Below, one piece after another: positions 25,934 to 33,501 of a DNA stretch of 64,000 nt. Below the pieces are notes generated by a model. That model ran no database searches and had not been told where the DNA came from. It saw only the letters and a program-made list of their open reading frames with translations. This stretch comes from Roseovarius atlanticus (GTDB taxonomy: Bacteria; Pseudomonadota; Alphaproteobacteria; Rhodobacterales; Rhodobacteraceae), in NCBI RefSeq assembly GCF_001441615.1, contig NZ_LAXJ01000026.1:54310-118309 (forward strand), read 5' to 3'. The translations under genes were made by a program, and so were the position numbers. Each line of letters starts with the position of its first letter. Positions within the stretch are counted from its first letter, which is position 1.

Positions 25934-25958
25934 TAGCCATTAACAACACTAATGGCTA
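25934..25958. promoter_or_regulatory. LysR-type operator: TAGCCATTA-N7-TAATGGCTA
   Basis: A perfect 9-bp inverted repeat with a 7-nt centre lies in the 106-bp divergent region between the AA_synth operon and the LysR gene, ending 9 bp before the LysR start. It contains ATTA-N7-TAAT, a T-N11-A core typical of LysR boxes. Overlap with the start region of lysR implies autoregulation. Confidence 0.75.
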
Positions 25959-25967
25959 CCTAAGTGC

Positions 25968-26798
25968 ATGGCGAAATCCCTTCCTCCTCTTAGCTGGCTG
26001 CGGTCTTTCGAGGCCGCGGCGCGCAACCTCAGCTTCACCACCGCAGCCGAGGAAATCGGCCTGACGCAATCGGCGGTCAGCCAGCAGGTCAAGTCGCTCG
26101 AGTCGCGGCTTGGCGTGCAGCTTTTCATCCGGCACGCGCGGGGACTGGCGCTGACGGATGCGGGCCGTCGCCTGCTGCCCGAGGTCGACGCCCCGCTTCA
26201 GGCCCTGTCGCGTGCCATGGTCGGGATGGACACGCGCCCGTCCCGCAACCTGCTTACCATCGCCTCCTCGATCAGCGTCGCGCATTGGAAAATTGCGCCT
26301 CGCCTGACAGAGTTCAGAGAACGCTTCCCGCAGCTGGAAGTCAGAATTCTCAGCGCGATCTGGCCGGATGACTTTCACTCGACCCGCGCGGATGTCGAGA
26401 TACGGTTCGGCTCCGCGCAGCAGGCCGGCCCCGAGGCAGAGGCGATCCTGCCCAATGACCTCATCGCGCTGAAGGCGCCGACCCTGAAAGGCGATGTGGC
26501 AGACCTGCCGCTGATCGAAACGGTCGGCACATCCAGCGGCTGGCAGGCTTGGTCCAGACAGATCGAACCCGTCCCGGACCCGTCCATCTATACCGACACC
26601 TATGGCATGGCCCTCCACCTCGCGGCGCACGGCAACGGCGTGGTCCTGGCGAACAAATGGCTGGCGCAATATGCCCTGGAAAACGCGCTTGTCACCCGCG
26701 CGCATTCCGCCTCAATCCCCAGCCAGGAAGGCTATCACCTGTCGGTTTCCAGTGACAAATGGCAGGCCGAGGCGTTTCGCGAGTGGCTTTTGAAATAA
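25968..26798 (+). CDS. LysR family transcriptional regulator, GcvA-like
   Basis: A 276-residue LysR regulator. The helix-turn-helix is at about residues 13-60 (RNLSFTTAAEEIGLTQSAVSQQ followed by LESRLGVQLFIRHARGLALT), close to the GcvA subgroup. The C-terminal part is a periplasmic-binding-like sensing domain. It is divergent from the five-gene monooxygenase operon and very likely controls it in response to the pathway substrate or product, using the palindrome at 25,934-25,958. The ligand is unknown. Length is slightly short of the usual 290-300 residues but the protein looks intact. Confidence 0.93.
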   Translation: MAKSLPPLSWLRSFEAAARNLSFTTAAEEIGLTQSAVSQQVKSLESRLGVQLFIRHARGLALTDAGRRLLPEVDAPLQALSRAMVGMDTRPSRNLLTIASSISVAHWKIAPRLTEFRERFPQLEVRILSAIWPDDFHSTRADVEIRFGSAQQAGPEAEAILPNDLIALKAPTLKGDVADLPLIETVGTSSGWQAWSRQIEPVPDPSIYTDTYGMALHLAAHGNGVVLANKWLAQYALENALVTRAHSASIPSQEGYHLSVSSDKWQAEAFREWLLK

Positions 26799-26834
26799 CC
26801 CTCTCAGCCGGCGAACCAGTCGCCCCCTTCCCGC

Positions 26835-29471
26835 CTATCCGGTCCAGCCCAGGCCCGAAGAAATCGAATTCATGGATTGCAACAGCGGGATCGACACCCG
26901 TTTCGGTTCATCCCGCGACCGCACATCGCGCAGCAAGGCAACCTGAAGCGCATTGATCCGGTCCAGCCCCGGGCGAATACGGTCAAACCTGGCCCTCATG
27001 CGCGGGAAACGCTCGGCAATGGTAGTCTGGCTGGTCAGGAACGTGATCCCCTCGCAGGCCAGCGCATATTCCTTGCGGACGGCCTCGGTAACACGCTGCC
27101 GGGTATCGTCGTCTGTCACAAGTGACGCATACTCCGCCGCGATGTCGAGATCGCTCTGGAAAAGAGATTTTTCGACCTCATCCACGATCAGCCGGAACAG
27201 CTTGGTCTTCTCGAACATCGCGCGCAGCGTCTCCTCGCCGCGCGTGCCCTGGAATTTCCGAAAGGACTCGATGGCAGAGCCGAAGCCATACCAGCCCGTG
27301 ATCAGGTGCCGGTTCTGCGACCAGGCGAACACCCACGGAATGGCCCGCAGGTCATCCAGCGACGCCGCGCCGAACCGGCGCGCGGGGCGCGAGCCGATCT
27401 TCAGCATGGCCAGCTCCTCCACCGGGCTGGCCTGCTGGAAATAATCGATGAAGCCGGGCATGTGCAGCAGCGTGGAATAGGCGGTCTGCGACAGGCCCGA
27501 CAGCGCGTCCAGCGCATCGTTGAATTCCGGCGCCCGGGGCGGATCGTTCGCATCCGCCGTGTGCTTCAGGACGCTCGAGGCCAGAAGCTCAAGATGCGCC
27601 GCCGCGGTTCCGCGGTTGGCATAATTGGCCGACACGACCTCGCCCTGCTCCGTCAGGCGCATTCGTCCGTTCACGGTATCCGTCGGCTGCGCCGCGATGG
27701 CGCGGTCCATCGGCGCGCCGCCCCGGCTGACCGATCCGCCGCGCCCGTGAAAGAAGACCGGGGTCAGGCCCTGCGATGCCAGAACCCGCGTGATCTTGCG
27801 CTGCGCCTGGTCCAGTTCACAGGTGGAGCAGACAAAGCCGCCGTCTTTGTTGCTGTCCGAGTACCCAAGCATGACCTCGATCGCGGATCCGTCCCGCGTA
27901 AGGCTGCGTTTCGCCAGCGGAACCTTCAGCAGGTCGACAAGGATATCCGGCGCCGCGCGCAGGTCGCCGATCGTCTCGAACAGCGGCACGACCTTGAGCT
28001 CCAGCGTCTCGGCGCCAAAGCCCGCGTACCGCGCCAGCAGGAACACGCCCAAAAGGTCGTCTGACGAACGGGTCATCGACAGGATGAACGGGCCGATCGC
28101 GGCAGGATCCGGGCCATACCGCCGCTTCGACATCAGGTTCAGCAGCTTGAGAAGCTCAACGGCCTGATCCGACAACGCGCTCTGGTCGGGCTCGGGCAGC
28201 TGTGGCTCGGCCAGTTCCGCCCGCAGCCGCTTCGACCATGCCGGATCGCCATATTCCGGCACCTCGCCATCGTCCCGGCTCCGCCAGATTTCGGCGATCG
28301 TGTCCGTCGTCACAGTCGAGTTCTGGCGAATATCCAGCGTGTAGATGCTGAACCCGAACACCGACGCGCGCCAGCGGATCGGGCGGATGTAGCGCCGTGC
28401 CAGCGACACCGCGTCGACCGACGCAAGCGCCTTTTCGATAACCTCAAGATCAGCCGTGAAGTGGCTGATATGCCGATATGTTTCCAGCCGGTGGAGGATC
28501 GCCGAGATCGCCTGCCGGAACAGCTCGTTCGGGTTGCGGTCGCGCGTCGGCGACACCGAGGCGAGCCGTTCCAACTCGCCCTGCACCTCCGGATCGAGCG
28601 GTACGATCCTGTTGCTGATGCTCAGGCGTTCGGCCGCAATGCGCAGATGCTCCTTGTACATGTCCATCACCACGTCGCGCGCCCGTTTCAGTGCATGGGC
28701 CGTGCTGTCGTCGGTCACGTTCGGGTTGCCGTCCCGGTCGCCGCCGATCCAGGAATGAAAGCGGATGCAGGGGGATACCGCGTCGCACGTGCCGAACCTG
28801 TTCTTGGCGGCCAGTTCGAACTGCTCAAACACCTGAGGCACGGCATCGAAGATCCCGTCACGGAAAAATTGCAGTCCCCACTCGATCTCGTCGCTCAGAT
28901 CGGGCCGTTCCAGCCGCAGCTCACCCGTCATCCACAACAGATCTATCTCGCCCTCGATATCCGTCAGGATCGCTGCGCGTTCTCGGCTGGTCCAGCGTTG
29001 CGCCTCCAGCGATACCAGGTTGCGATAGATCCGGCGGTGGATCTCCAAAACCGTTACCCGCTTGGCCTCGGTCGGATGCGCCGTCAGCGTGGGACCGACC
29101 GAAAGGCTTTGCGATATCTCGGCAAAGCGGTCCCGCGTCAGATCCTCGCGCGCCAGCGCCTGCGCGAAACTGCTCGGAACCGTCTCTGCCCCGCTTCGCG
29201 TCTCAACCTGGCGCCGATCGCGGATTGCGGCGTTTTCCTCGACGATGCGCAAAAGCTGGAACCAGATATTCAGCGCCTGAAGATAGGGCACGGCCCCGGG
29301 CCCCGCCGGAATGACGTGCTCCGCGTCGCTGTGTGCCCAGTCCGCCACATGCGGTGCACGGCGCTTCAGGACGTTGCCCCAAAGGTCGAAAAGCTCCTTG
29401 CGCAGGTCGGCGGCATAGGATTCTTCGCTGTCGGTGATGTCGCACGCGGCGTTCAGCAGCACGGACGGCAT
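26835..29471 (-). CDS. ppc: Phosphoenolpyruvate carboxylase
   Basis: An 878-residue PEPC. It carries the catalytic His132 block LTAHPTEAKR, the VMLGYSDSNKDGG segment, the glycine-rich FHGRGGSVSRGG loop with its essential Arg, and LTEQGEVVSANY. It carboxylates PEP to oxaloacetate, replenishing the TCA cycle and feeding aspartate. The C-terminus ends GLGWTG rather than the usual NTG, so the last turn of the allosteric aspartate-site region may differ. The ATG overlaps the stop of a short upstream reading frame as TGATG. The gene is convergent with LysR. Confidence 0.95.
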   Translation of the reverse strand: MPSVLLNAACDITDSEESYAADLRKELFDLWGNVLKRRAPHVADWAHSDAEHVIPAGPGAVPYLQALNIWFQLLRIVEENAAIRDRRQVETRSGAETVPSSFAQALAREDLTRDRFAEISQSLSVGPTLTAHPTEAKRVTVLEIHRRIYRNLVSLEAQRWTSRERAAILTDIEGEIDLLWMTGELRLERPDLSDEIEWGLQFFRDGIFDAVPQVFEQFELAAKNRFGTCDAVSPCIRFHSWIGGDRDGNPNVTDDSTAHALKRARDVVMDMYKEHLRIAAERLSISNRIVPLDPEVQGELERLASVSPTRDRNPNELFRQAISAILHRLETYRHISHFTADLEVIEKALASVDAVSLARRYIRPIRWRASVFGFSIYTLDIRQNSTVTTDTIAEIWRSRDDGEVPEYGDPAWSKRLRAELAEPQLPEPDQSALSDQAVELLKLLNLMSKRRYGPDPAAIGPFILSMTRSSDDLLGVFLLARYAGFGAETLELKVVPLFETIGDLRAAPDILVDLLKVPLAKRSLTRDGSAIEVMLGYSDSNKDGGFVCSTCELDQAQRKITRVLASQGLTPVFFHGRGGSVSRGGAPMDRAIAAQPTDTVNGRMRLTEQGEVVSANYANRGTAAAHLELLASSVLKHTADANDPPRAPEFNDALDALSGLSQTAYSTLLHMPGFIDYFQQASPVEELAMLKIGSRPARRFGAASLDDLRAIPWVFAWSQNRHLITGWYGFGSAIESFRKFQGTRGEETLRAMFEKTKLFRLIVDEVEKSLFQSDLDIAAEYASLVTDDDTRQRVTEAVRKEYALACEGITFLTSQTTIAERFPRMRARFDRIRPGLDRINALQVALLRDVRSRDEPKRVSIPLLQSMNSISSGLGWTG

Positions 29472-29575
29472 CAGACAATGCCCGATTTCACGTCAAACGA
29501 TCGAAGCATATCCCGTGCGATGACGCACTCTTGTATGCTTTTACGGCGTGTTTCGCCTGTTTTCGCGCCAGACAT
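29471..29575 (-). CDS. Possible 34-aa leader peptide coupled to ppc
   Basis: A 34-codon frame starts MSGAKTGETRRKSIQECV and ends with a TGA that overlaps the ppc ATG (TGATG). Its ATG is preceded by a very strong purine run (GGAGGGAGGGAAG) 2 nt upstream, much better than any ribosome site for ppc itself. This arrangement suggests that ribosomes enter here and reinitiate at ppc. The peptide has no recognisable domain. The alternative is chance plus a purine-rich leader. It is too short for confident coding prediction. Confidence 0.5.
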   Translation of the reverse strand: MSGAKTGETRRKSIQECVIARDMLRSFDVKSGIV

Positions 29576-29856
29576 GACTTCCCTCCCTCCGTGCTCTCAA
29601 CCACCACCCGCGGTGCAAACGGTCCAAGACACCCCCCAGCCGCGCGATGCGACCAAACTCACTGAACCGACGCCTTGTTGCCCGCTGCGATACTACTTTC
29701 CCGGTCTGGTGGTGGATTACGGGATTCCGACAGAATCCAACGTGAATCCACCTGCCTCGCAAGAATACCTGCGCGAGCAAGGTGCCACAGTAGTCATAGT
29801 GCTGACTACCTACACTTGAGTTTGAAGTTTATCAGAAGCGGGCGCCTGCTCCGCCG
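29576..29856. other. Non-coding gap upstream of ppc with a nested inverted repeat
   Basis: This 281-bp gap lies between the CocE/NonD hydrolase stop and the ppc leader frame. No convincing gene is seen. It contains a nested inverted repeat at 29,711-29,752: outer arms GGTGGATT/AATCCACC (8 bp) and inner arms GGATTC/GAATCC (6 bp) around CGACA. There is no T-run in the ppc direction, so it is more likely a leader RNA structure or protein site than a terminator. Confidence 0.4.
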
Positions 29857-31869
29857 TCAGTTATGATCGCGTGGAATCCGGACATCCCAGTCAAGATCGC
29901 GGACGCATTCGTCATTCAGAAACGCCTCCAGTCGCGCCGTGAGATGGTATTCGGTGGCGGTAGAGGTCATGCGCGTGCGTGTCACCGTCTTCACGCTCCA
30001 GTCCTCGCGTTTCATTTCGTGGGTCCAGCTTGTCTCGCCTTCCGCAGATGTCGGATCGTCCGGAAGGATCGAATACCGCTCCCGCCCCCGGGCGGCGTGA
30101 AAGAACCCCTGCCGGACAATCGTCGCGGCACCCTCGTCGTCGGTCACTTCGATGCCCAGCCGCCCGGTGTCGACATCCTCGACCAGATGCCAGGTCGCAT
30201 TCGGCGCCCGCGCCACGTCCAGTTCCAGCGGTTGGGCCGCGCGCGGCGGCCCGAATGCCACCTCCACCACGTCAGGCGCCGCGGTGCACATGGGCAGCTC
30301 AAGCCGGCTTTGCTCTGTTACCACGCGCAGCGTGACCGGCTCGGGCGCAGGCCAGGCGATGGGGAAATAGCTGGTGGACAGCCCCAGCCGGATGCGGTGC
30401 CCGGCGCGAAAGGTCTGTGCCACGTGCTTCAGCGGAACGGTGACCGTATAGGTTTCTCCCGGCACCAGCGTTTCGGGATGTTCATGGCTGTCGCGATGCG
30501 TCAGGTTCAGCAGGCCATAGCTTACCCGCGTTGCCGCGCCGCACGGCGCCACGTCCATCAGCCGGACCGCGACCTGCGCGACGGACCGGTCAACCGAGAA
30601 GGTCAGAATCAGGTTTGCATCCCCGACCATGTGGCGGTCTTCGGTCAAGGGTGCGGTCTCGAAGGTCAGGCTTCCGGCATCGTCGCGCCGCTGGTCGCCG
30701 GGCTGGTCGCCGGGATGCCCGTAGGAACACCACTTGCCTCCGTGCCGGCCGACCCACAGCGGCGAGGATATTTCCAGCACGCCGTCCGCTCCCCCGATTC
30801 CAAGCCCGCCCTCTACGTCCAGAGCGAAAGCCTCGCGCGTGATCCCGGGCGACGGCCAGGACGGCACGTCGATCCACCTGCCCTCGCGGCTGTCGTAGTG
30901 CGTCTGCGGCTTGGCATGGTCCTGAAGGAACACGCGCAACGGCGGCTCATCCGCGATTCCGGTGTCGCGGCCCTTCATCCACTGGTCCCACCAGCGCGCC
31001 TCTTCGGTCAGCCAGTCGATGGCCGGCCCGGGCTCGCCCAGGTAGGGATAGCGGTGCGCCCAAGGGCCCACCAGCCCCTTGACCGGACCTTTCAGGTTTT
31101 CCACCAGCCGGAACACCGACCGGCAATACCCATCGGCCCAGCCGCTGACGGCATAGACGGGCACCTCGATATCCGCGAAATTCTCGCAGACCGATCCGTG
31201 CTTCCAGAAGTCGTCGCGCGTCTGGTGCTGCATCCAGTTTTCCAGCCACAGGCCAGAGCCGTCCAGCCGCTCTTCCCACATCGCGCGCCACCGATCACCC
31301 ACATGCGTGGGGTCCGGCGGCAGGGAGTTGATGCCGAACATGACCGAGGCCCAAGACAGGTGATCGCCCAGCACGGTGCCGCCCATATAGTGGATGTCAT
31401 CGGCATAGCGGTCGTCGGTCGAGCAGATCGTGACCACCGCCTTCAGCGCCGGGGGCCGCAGGGCTGCAAGCTGCAAGCCGTTGAATCCGCCCCAGGAAAT
31501 GCCGACGATCCCGACCCCGCCGTCGCACCAGTCCTGCGCCGCGATCCAGGCAATCACGTCGCAGCCGTCCTGCAACTCTTCTTCGGTGTATTCGTCGGTC
31601 ATCAACCCTTCGGACTCGCCCGTGCCGCGCAGGTCGACGCGCACATAGGCGTAGCCCTGCGCCGCCATCCATGGCGCGCGCGCATGGTCGCGCTCCAGCG
31701 TCTTGTCGTTCTTGCGATAGGGGATGAATTCCAGGATCGCGGGCACGGGGCGTGTCTCGGATCCTTCGGGCATCCAGATCCGCGCGGCCAGCCTGGTGCC
31801 ATCCGGCATCGGAATTTCCAGATGCTCGATTTCGTGGATGGTCTGCGGCAAGGGATGGTCGATTTTCAT
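29857..31869 (-). CDS. CocE/NonD family hydrolase (peptidase S15/X-Pro dipeptidyl-peptidase-like)
   Basis: A 670-residue serine hydrolase. The N-terminal alpha/beta-hydrolase domain has LRGTGESEG and nucleophile elbow GISWGG (Ser125). The C-terminal jelly-roll PepX_C-like domain spans roughly residues 330-570 (GHRIRLGLSTSYFPIAWPAPE). Family members include cocaine esterase and glutaryl-7-ACA acylase, which cleave esters or amides. No signal peptide is seen. The ATG at 31,869 is preceded by AGAGAG. It is separated by 268 bp from the cyanophycin genes upstream and by 281 bp from the ppc leader, so it may be monocistronic. Confidence 0.9.
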   Translation of the reverse strand: MKIDHPLPQTIHEIEHLEIPMPDGTRLAARIWMPEGSETRPVPAILEFIPYRKNDKTLERDHARAPWMAAQGYAYVRVDLRGTGESEGLMTDEYTEEELQDGCDVIAWIAAQDWCDGGVGIVGISWGGFNGLQLAALRPPALKAVVTICSTDDRYADDIHYMGGTVLGDHLSWASVMFGINSLPPDPTHVGDRWRAMWEERLDGSGLWLENWMQHQTRDDFWKHGSVCENFADIEVPVYAVSGWADGYCRSVFRLVENLKGPVKGLVGPWAHRYPYLGEPGPAIDWLTEEARWWDQWMKGRDTGIADEPPLRVFLQDHAKPQTHYDSREGRWIDVPSWPSPGITREAFALDVEGGLGIGGADGVLEISSPLWVGRHGGKWCSYGHPGDQPGDQRRDDAGSLTFETAPLTEDRHMVGDANLILTFSVDRSVAQVAVRLMDVAPCGAATRVSYGLLNLTHRDSHEHPETLVPGETYTVTVPLKHVAQTFRAGHRIRLGLSTSYFPIAWPAPEPVTLRVVTEQSRLELPMCTAAPDVVEVAFGPPRAAQPLELDVARAPNATWHLVEDVDTGRLGIEVTDDEGAATIVRQGFFHAARGRERYSILPDDPTSAEGETSWTHEMKREDWSVKTVTRTRMTSTATEYHLTARLEAFLNDECVRDLDWDVRIPRDHN

Positions 31870-32137
31870 GGCACTCTCTAACGATCGGCAGGGCAGGTTC
31901 GGGGCTGCGGTATCGTCCGGGCGGGGGGATGTCCAGACGCGCGCGGCCCGGCGATGGTGTCCGCCGGTCCGAGTTTCACGACTCAAAGGTTAATGCAGCG
32001 CGAAACGCGAAACGAACGTCGGTACCCTTTCGGTATTCAGTCGGTGTCGCGCCAGTGTCCGCGACAGGGCCGCCAAATTAACGGACCGTGCGGATGACCA
32101 TCGCTTCGCTGTCGGCAAATCGGCGGCGTCGGTCGCG

Positions 32138-33436
32138 CTACTCCACGATATCCGTGAACTCGTAGTTCAGCCTCTTCATCACCTGCTCGTAATTCCAAAG
32201 CAGCTTCGACTGTTTCTGCGCGCCCATCCAGACCGACGCCACCGCATAGCTGTAGGCGTCCTGCTCGGGCAGTTCCGACAGTTTCGACCCCTTGCTGACG
32301 TATGAGGTGATGCGCGTGCCCTCGACCTGCTCGGCGGCGACCTCCACCTCGGCCCGCGATGGCGCGCGGGCCACCGTCGCGTCGTTGAAGAACACCCGGT
32401 AGAAGAATTCCGCTGCGACGGTTTCCGGCCCTTCGCCTTGCGGCATGTCCGGCTTGCGGCCCAGGCCAAGATCGACCGTCACCTGCTGGTGACTGACCCC
32501 GTCGACCATCTCGAACAGGTCGCAATGCGATTGCGCGATGCGGGTGTTGATCTCCAGCAGCCAGATCTGGTTCTGCACCTCGTCCCAGTAATATTCGATG
32601 TTGAACCCGGCATTGTCATAGCCGATATGCTTCATCACCTTTTTGGTGATCTCGGCCATCTGCTCCTGGATACGCGGCGGCAGGGTGGACGGGTAAAGGT
32701 AGTAGAAAAAGCTCAGAACCTGTGGATAACGGATCGAGTCGACCACGCCGTAGGGTACGACCTCGCCATCATGCACATAGCCCTCGACGGTGCATTGGCG
32801 CCCGCCGATCACTCGCTCGGCCATGCAGTAATGCCCCTCGACCGCTTTCACGTCATCGGGCAGGTTGGCCTGGTTCAGGACATAGTTAAACGGCTCGGAG
32901 ATCTCGTTGATCTCGGCGCGGAAGGCTTCGGTCGCATAAGCGAAATCCTCGGGGCTGTCGATGCGAAAGCCCAGGCGCGACCCGGACGACTTGATCGGCT
33001 TCACGAAGAACGGAAACCGCAGGCCGGCCTCGCCGATCTTGGACAAGGCCTCGTCGTCGAACGGGTCGAAGGCGGTGAAGTTCGGCACGTGATCGGGAAT
33101 GACCTCGGCCATTACCTTGCGGGACCAGTACTTGTGCTCGCATTTCAGCAGCGATTCCAGCGACGCGTTCCGCACCCCATACTTCTTGCACAAAAGCGGC
33201 AGCATGGTGGATACCGGAAAGTCGATATAGCCCACGATGGCGTCGATCGACCCGTCGAAGGCGTCCAGCGTTTCCTCGGCCCGGCGCAGCATGTCGGGGA
33301 TGTCGAAAATCTGGGTGTCCGACACTTCGGCAGAGGTCAGAAGCGGATGGAAAGTGACGTCCTCAACGCCGCGAAGGCGCTTCAACCGCGCCGCATTCAG
33401 TTCGTTCATTCCAACGACGAAAACGTTTTTTGTCAT
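32138..33436 (-). CDS. ATP-grasp enzyme linked to cyanophycin genes
   Basis: A 432-residue ATP-grasp ligase. The N-terminal pre-ATP-grasp region is VFVVGMNELNAARLKRL; FPFFVKPIKSSGSRLGFRI provides the ATP-binding lysine strand and glycine loop; the metal-binding end of the fold is in WLLEINTRIAQSH (E-x-N-x-R). Such enzymes make acyl-phosphates and join them to an amine, often forming a peptide bond. It lies 65 bp downstream of cphA on the same strand with a strong site (GAGGGAG) before its ATG. I do not recognise a specific subfamily; a role in making, priming or modifying Asp/Arg peptides is inferred from linkage. Confidence 0.85.
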   Translation of the reverse strand: MTKNVFVVGMNELNAARLKRLRGVEDVTFHPLLTSAEVSDTQIFDIPDMLRRAEETLDAFDGSIDAIVGYIDFPVSTMLPLLCKKYGVRNASLESLLKCEHKYWSRKVMAEVIPDHVPNFTAFDPFDDEALSKIGEAGLRFPFFVKPIKSSGSRLGFRIDSPEDFAYATEAFRAEINEISEPFNYVLNQANLPDDVKAVEGHYCMAERVIGGRQCTVEGYVHDGEVVPYGVVDSIRYPQVLSFFYYLYPSTLPPRIQEQMAEITKKVMKHIGYDNAGFNIEYYWDEVQNQIWLLEINTRIAQSHCDLFEMVDGVSHQQVTVDLGLGRKPDMPQGEGPETVAAEFFYRVFFNDATVARAPSRAEVEVAAEQVEGTRITSYVSKGSKLSELPEQDAYSYAVASVWMGAQKQSKLLWNYEQVMKRLNYEFTDIVE

Positions 33437-33501
33437 GTCACTCCCTCGGTTTTCAACGCCGTTGCGACGGCGTTGTTCCCTGTCAATTGCGCAAAGCTGG
33501 C

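Noticed and set aside
29541..29780. A 79-codon minus-strand frame upstream of ppc
   Set aside because: It overlaps the better-supported short coupled frame in another phase, has no ribosome site and is Arg-rich shadow-like sequence.
28461..29819. A 452-codon plus-strand frame opposite ppc
   Set aside because: It is antisense to PEP carboxylase with no family features or ribosome site.
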